Shown here piece by piece: positions 15,346 to 17,478 of a stretch of DNA of 17,478 nt. The position numbers and the translations under genes are program-made. The notes under the pieces are model-generated. The model worked only from the letters and a program-made list of their open reading frames with translations, was not told where the DNA came from and made no database searches. The DNA is from an uncultured Olegusella sp. (lineage in GTDB: Bacteria > Actinomycetota > Coriobacteriia > Coriobacteriales > Atopobiaceae), in the NCBI RefSeq assembly GCF_947253395.1, contig NZ_CAMXYY010000027.1, positions 1 to 17,478 of the forward strand, read 5' to 3'. Position 1 is the first letter of the stretch. Every line of letters starts with the position of its first letter.

Positions 15346-16578
15346 ATGAAAGCCGCAAGTATCTCTGTTGACATCACACCCAAGGGCACGTTTTGGATGG
15401 AGGGATATATCCACCCCATCCGCAAGCAACCCGCAACTGGTGTGCATGACATCCCGCTCGCAACACTACTCCTGCTCGAAATCGAGGGAGTACGAGAACT
15501 CTTTGTCTCGATAGATGTATGCATGCTCAAGGCTCAGCTGACAACTCGCATGCGTACGGGTCTTTCAGACTTGCTCGGCGTCGCCCAAGACCACATCGTC
15601 ATCAATGCAATCCACTCGCATTCGTGCCCAAGTGGCTTTGAAGGTATGTCCCCTATGGGGATCCCCATTACGCCGGGCTATATCGATATGGTCACAGGGC
15701 TTGTGGTGCAGGCAGCAACGAAACTCACGGAAAAGCTTGTTGAGGCAGAGCCGCAACTGCTGATTCGACAAGTACACGGATGGTACTCCAACCGAAACGA
15801 TGCAAGCGCGCCCTTTGATGACGAGGCTCTGATCTTGCGCTTCGTAGATGCTGACGGAGTGGCTGCCGGTGCGATGCTCAACTTCAACTGCCATGCGACG
15901 GTGGTCGGGCCTACCAATCGTCTACTCACGACTGACGTCCAGGGTGGCGTCCGAAATGAGCTTGCCGAATGGATTGGCTGCGTTCCTTATATCTTTACGG
16001 GAGCATCGGGCGATCTTGGTAATCGCCAGTTCCGCCGAGGCAGTGACTTTGCCGAGCTTAGACGCGTAAGCAATGGTATAGCTGGCGAGATAATGAAGGG
16101 CGTCTTCATCCCTATTGAGCTGTCGGCCCCCGTTGTGCATTCCTTCTCACATCATGTGACCTACAACAATGAGCAGTTTTATCCTCAATACCAGAAGCAG
16201 CTCGATGCAGTACATCGCGTGCTTGTTAACAATCCCACCTTAGATGAGAAGAAACTTGCGGATACCGAGAAAGAAATGCTCGAGCAGCAGCTCGCTCGTC
16301 ACGAAGTGGACTTCACGGTCCAAATGATCACAATTGACTTTGGGAAGTTGGTGTTCGTGACTTTTCCAGGCGAGCTAGCAAGCGAGCTGGGTGCCTGTGT
16401 CAAGGAGCCCTTTACGAAAGCGGGCAAACACCCGGCAGTTATCGGATATGCCAATGACTACCAGGGCTATTTCATTGCCGCACACACCTATGGCACAGCG
16501 AGCTACGAAAGCTACGTCACTAAGATGCCCAAGGGATGGACCGAAGAGATGCTGGCAGCATATCGGGAACAGCTGTGA
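15346..16578 (+). CDS. Neutral/alkaline ceramidase N-terminal-domain protein, cytoplasmic amidohydrolase
   Basis: A 410-residue protein of the neutral ceramidase fold family, zinc enzymes that hydrolyse amide bonds. By comparison with bacterial neutral ceramidase, the metal ligands appear kept: the IHSHSCPSG region (His90/His92), NFNCHATVVG (His183), FPGELASELG (Glu343) and YANDYQGYF (Tyr372). GASGDLGN carries the candidate catalytic Ser221. The N-terminus SVDITPKG is typical of the family. There is no signal peptide and no C-terminal Ig-like domain, so it is shorter than secreted ceramidases (~650 residues) and probably cytoplasmic. GGGGG precedes the ATG. In this setting a small acylated or amidated sugar is a likelier substrate than ceramide, but that is inference. 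Confidence 0.8.
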   Translation: MKAASISVDITPKGTFWMEGYIHPIRKQPATGVHDIPLATLLLLEIEGVRELFVSIDVCMLKAQLTTRMRTGLSDLLGVAQDHIVINAIHSHSCPSGFEGMSPMGIPITPGYIDMVTGLVVQAATKLTEKLVEAEPQLLIRQVHGWYSNRNDASAPFDDEALILRFVDADGVAAGAMLNFNCHATVVGPTNRLLTTDVQGGVRNELAEWIGCVPYIFTGASGDLGNRQFRRGSDFAELRRVSNGIAGEIMKGVFIPIELSAPVVHSFSHHVTYNNEQFYPQYQKQLDAVHRVLVNNPTLDEKKLADTEKEMLEQQLARHEVDFTVQMITIDFGKLVFVTFPGELASELGACVKEPFTKAGKHPAVIGYANDYQGYFIAAHTYGTASYESYVTKMPKGWTEEMLAAYREQL

Positions 16579-17423
16579 GCGCGTGGAACAATAACACCCT
16601 TACTTCACGTTTTCGTTCGCACGACGGTCCTGTTGTAGCTTTTTTTGATGTGGATGGCACGCTCGTATATCGCGACCCCGTCGACGGCCCCGGGGACTAT
16701 CCAAGTGAGCGCGTTTGTAAGTCCGTGCGAGCATTTACTGAGCAAGGGGGCGTCCCTGTGCTCTCAACAGGACGCTCTCGCATGGGTGTTACACATCTGC
16801 TTGAAGGACTTCCTTTTAGGGGTCATGTCTCAATGGATGGCGCGCATGCCGTGCTCGATGATACGGTGATCATCGACCAATGCTTCCCCCGTAATTTGCT
16901 TCAAAGGATTGTCGCTGAGGTGCTGCGCATAGACATGCCCGTGCTATTCGAGGGAACACAGTTGTGCGTCGAGCTTAATGCCTGCGGTGAAAGTCTGTTC
17001 AACTGCGGCCCAGTGGCAAAGAATGCCCATGAGCTATGCGCGACAGGCTTAGGGTTACGCTTTGGAAAAATTGACTTTATCGACGACGCACTTGAGGCAT
17101 ATCACAGCAGTGAGTTGCTTCAGTGTGAGCTGACCTATTACGACGTTGGAGATGGATACCACGAGCTCGTCATGCCAGGCGTTTCAAAGGGTTCTGGAGC
17201 CGCTGCGCTCCTTAACTACCTAAAAGTTCGGATGGGCGTTATGCCCTCGAGGGTACTCGCTTTCGGAGATTCCGAAAACGATCTTTCGCTCTTTGAAGTG
17301 GCTGACGTCGCCATTGCCATGGGGCAGGCGACTTCGCATGTCCGCAATGCTGCCGATTACGTAACTGGCAGCTGCGCCAATGATGGTGTGGCTACTGCGC
17401 TCGAACATCTCGGACTGATCTAG
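16575..17423 (+). CDS. HAD superfamily (Cof-type) phosphatase
   Basis: A 282-residue haloacid dehalogenase-like hydrolase, probably dephosphorylating a sugar phosphate or similar metabolite. Motif I is FFDVDGTL (Asp25, Asp27), motif II LSTGRS (Thr65), motif III the lysine in GVSKGSG (Lys205), and motif IV GDSENDLSLF (Asp232, Asp236). The long insert between motifs II and III is the C2-type cap. The start is taken as GTG at 16575, overlapping the TGA of the previous gene as GTGA, with CGGGAA upstream; an ATG at 16536 would lie well inside the previous gene with no clear ribosome site. The overlap indicates coupling to the ceramidase-fold enzyme. The 55 bp after the stop show no clear terminator. 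Confidence 0.88.
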   Translation: MSAWNNNTLTSRFRSHDGPVVAFFDVDGTLVYRDPVDGPGDYPSERVCKSVRAFTEQGGVPVLSTGRSRMGVTHLLEGLPFRGHVSMDGAHAVLDDTVIIDQCFPRNLLQRIVAEVLRIDMPVLFEGTQLCVELNACGESLFNCGPVAKNAHELCATGLGLRFGKIDFIDDALEAYHSSELLQCELTYYDVGDGYHELVMPGVSKGSGAAALLNYLKVRMGVMPSRVLAFGDSENDLSLFEVADVAIAMGQATSHVRNAADYVTGSCANDGVATALEHLGLI

Positions 17424-17478
17424 TAAATGCCAATAAACTGTTCTGTCGCCATACAATGCTTGCCAGTGGACTCAACAG

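Overview
The window looks like a chromosomal segment from an actinobacterium of the class Coriobacteriia, probably Atopobiaceae (Lancefieldella/Atopobium/Olsenella-like). This is an inference from moderate G+C by eye, an RF2 of the type with an SPT discriminator and no frameshift, a SecA ending in a SEC-C zinc motif, a large ATPase/BTAD regulator, and mannose-class PTS genes under a LevR-like PRD regulator. No marker gene fixes the species.

The left half (157-8276) is read on the minus strand. Its transcription order is a large BTAD-type regulator (5217-8276), secA (2253-5042), prfB (1047-2156) and a YitT-family membrane protein (157-1050). prfB and the YitT gene overlap by ATGA. A strong imperfect hairpin lies between secA and prfB. 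Beyond the YitT gene, the window edge cuts into a tandem array of about 23-bp units (1-141) that may be the end of a mobile element.

A 302-bp divergent region (8277-8578) separates the two halves and carries a 12-bp direct repeat upstream of the BTAD regulator.

The right half (8579-17423) is read on the plus strand. It starts with a LevR-like regulator (HTH, AAA+, PRD, EIIA-like, EIIB-like, PRD) and continues with a complete mannose-class PTS in the order EIIB, EIIC, EIID, EIIA. After these come a NIF3-family protein, an intrinsic terminator, a cytoplasmic neutral-ceramidase-fold amidohydrolase and a HAD phosphatase. The working model is that the regulator senses PTS phosphorylation and controls the permease. 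The permease imports and phosphorylates an unknown sugar or acylated amino sugar, and the downstream enzymes deacylate and dephosphorylate it. The substrate cannot be read from sequence.

The points most worth a second look are these: the LevR-like protein has lost its GAFTGA loop and Walker B residues, yet a near-consensus -24/-12 promoter lies just downstream; a perfect 18-bp hairpin lies in the PTS leader; several operon gaps hold hairpins without U-tracts; a ceramidase-fold enzyme sits behind a sugar PTS; and RF2 carries SPT instead of SPF.
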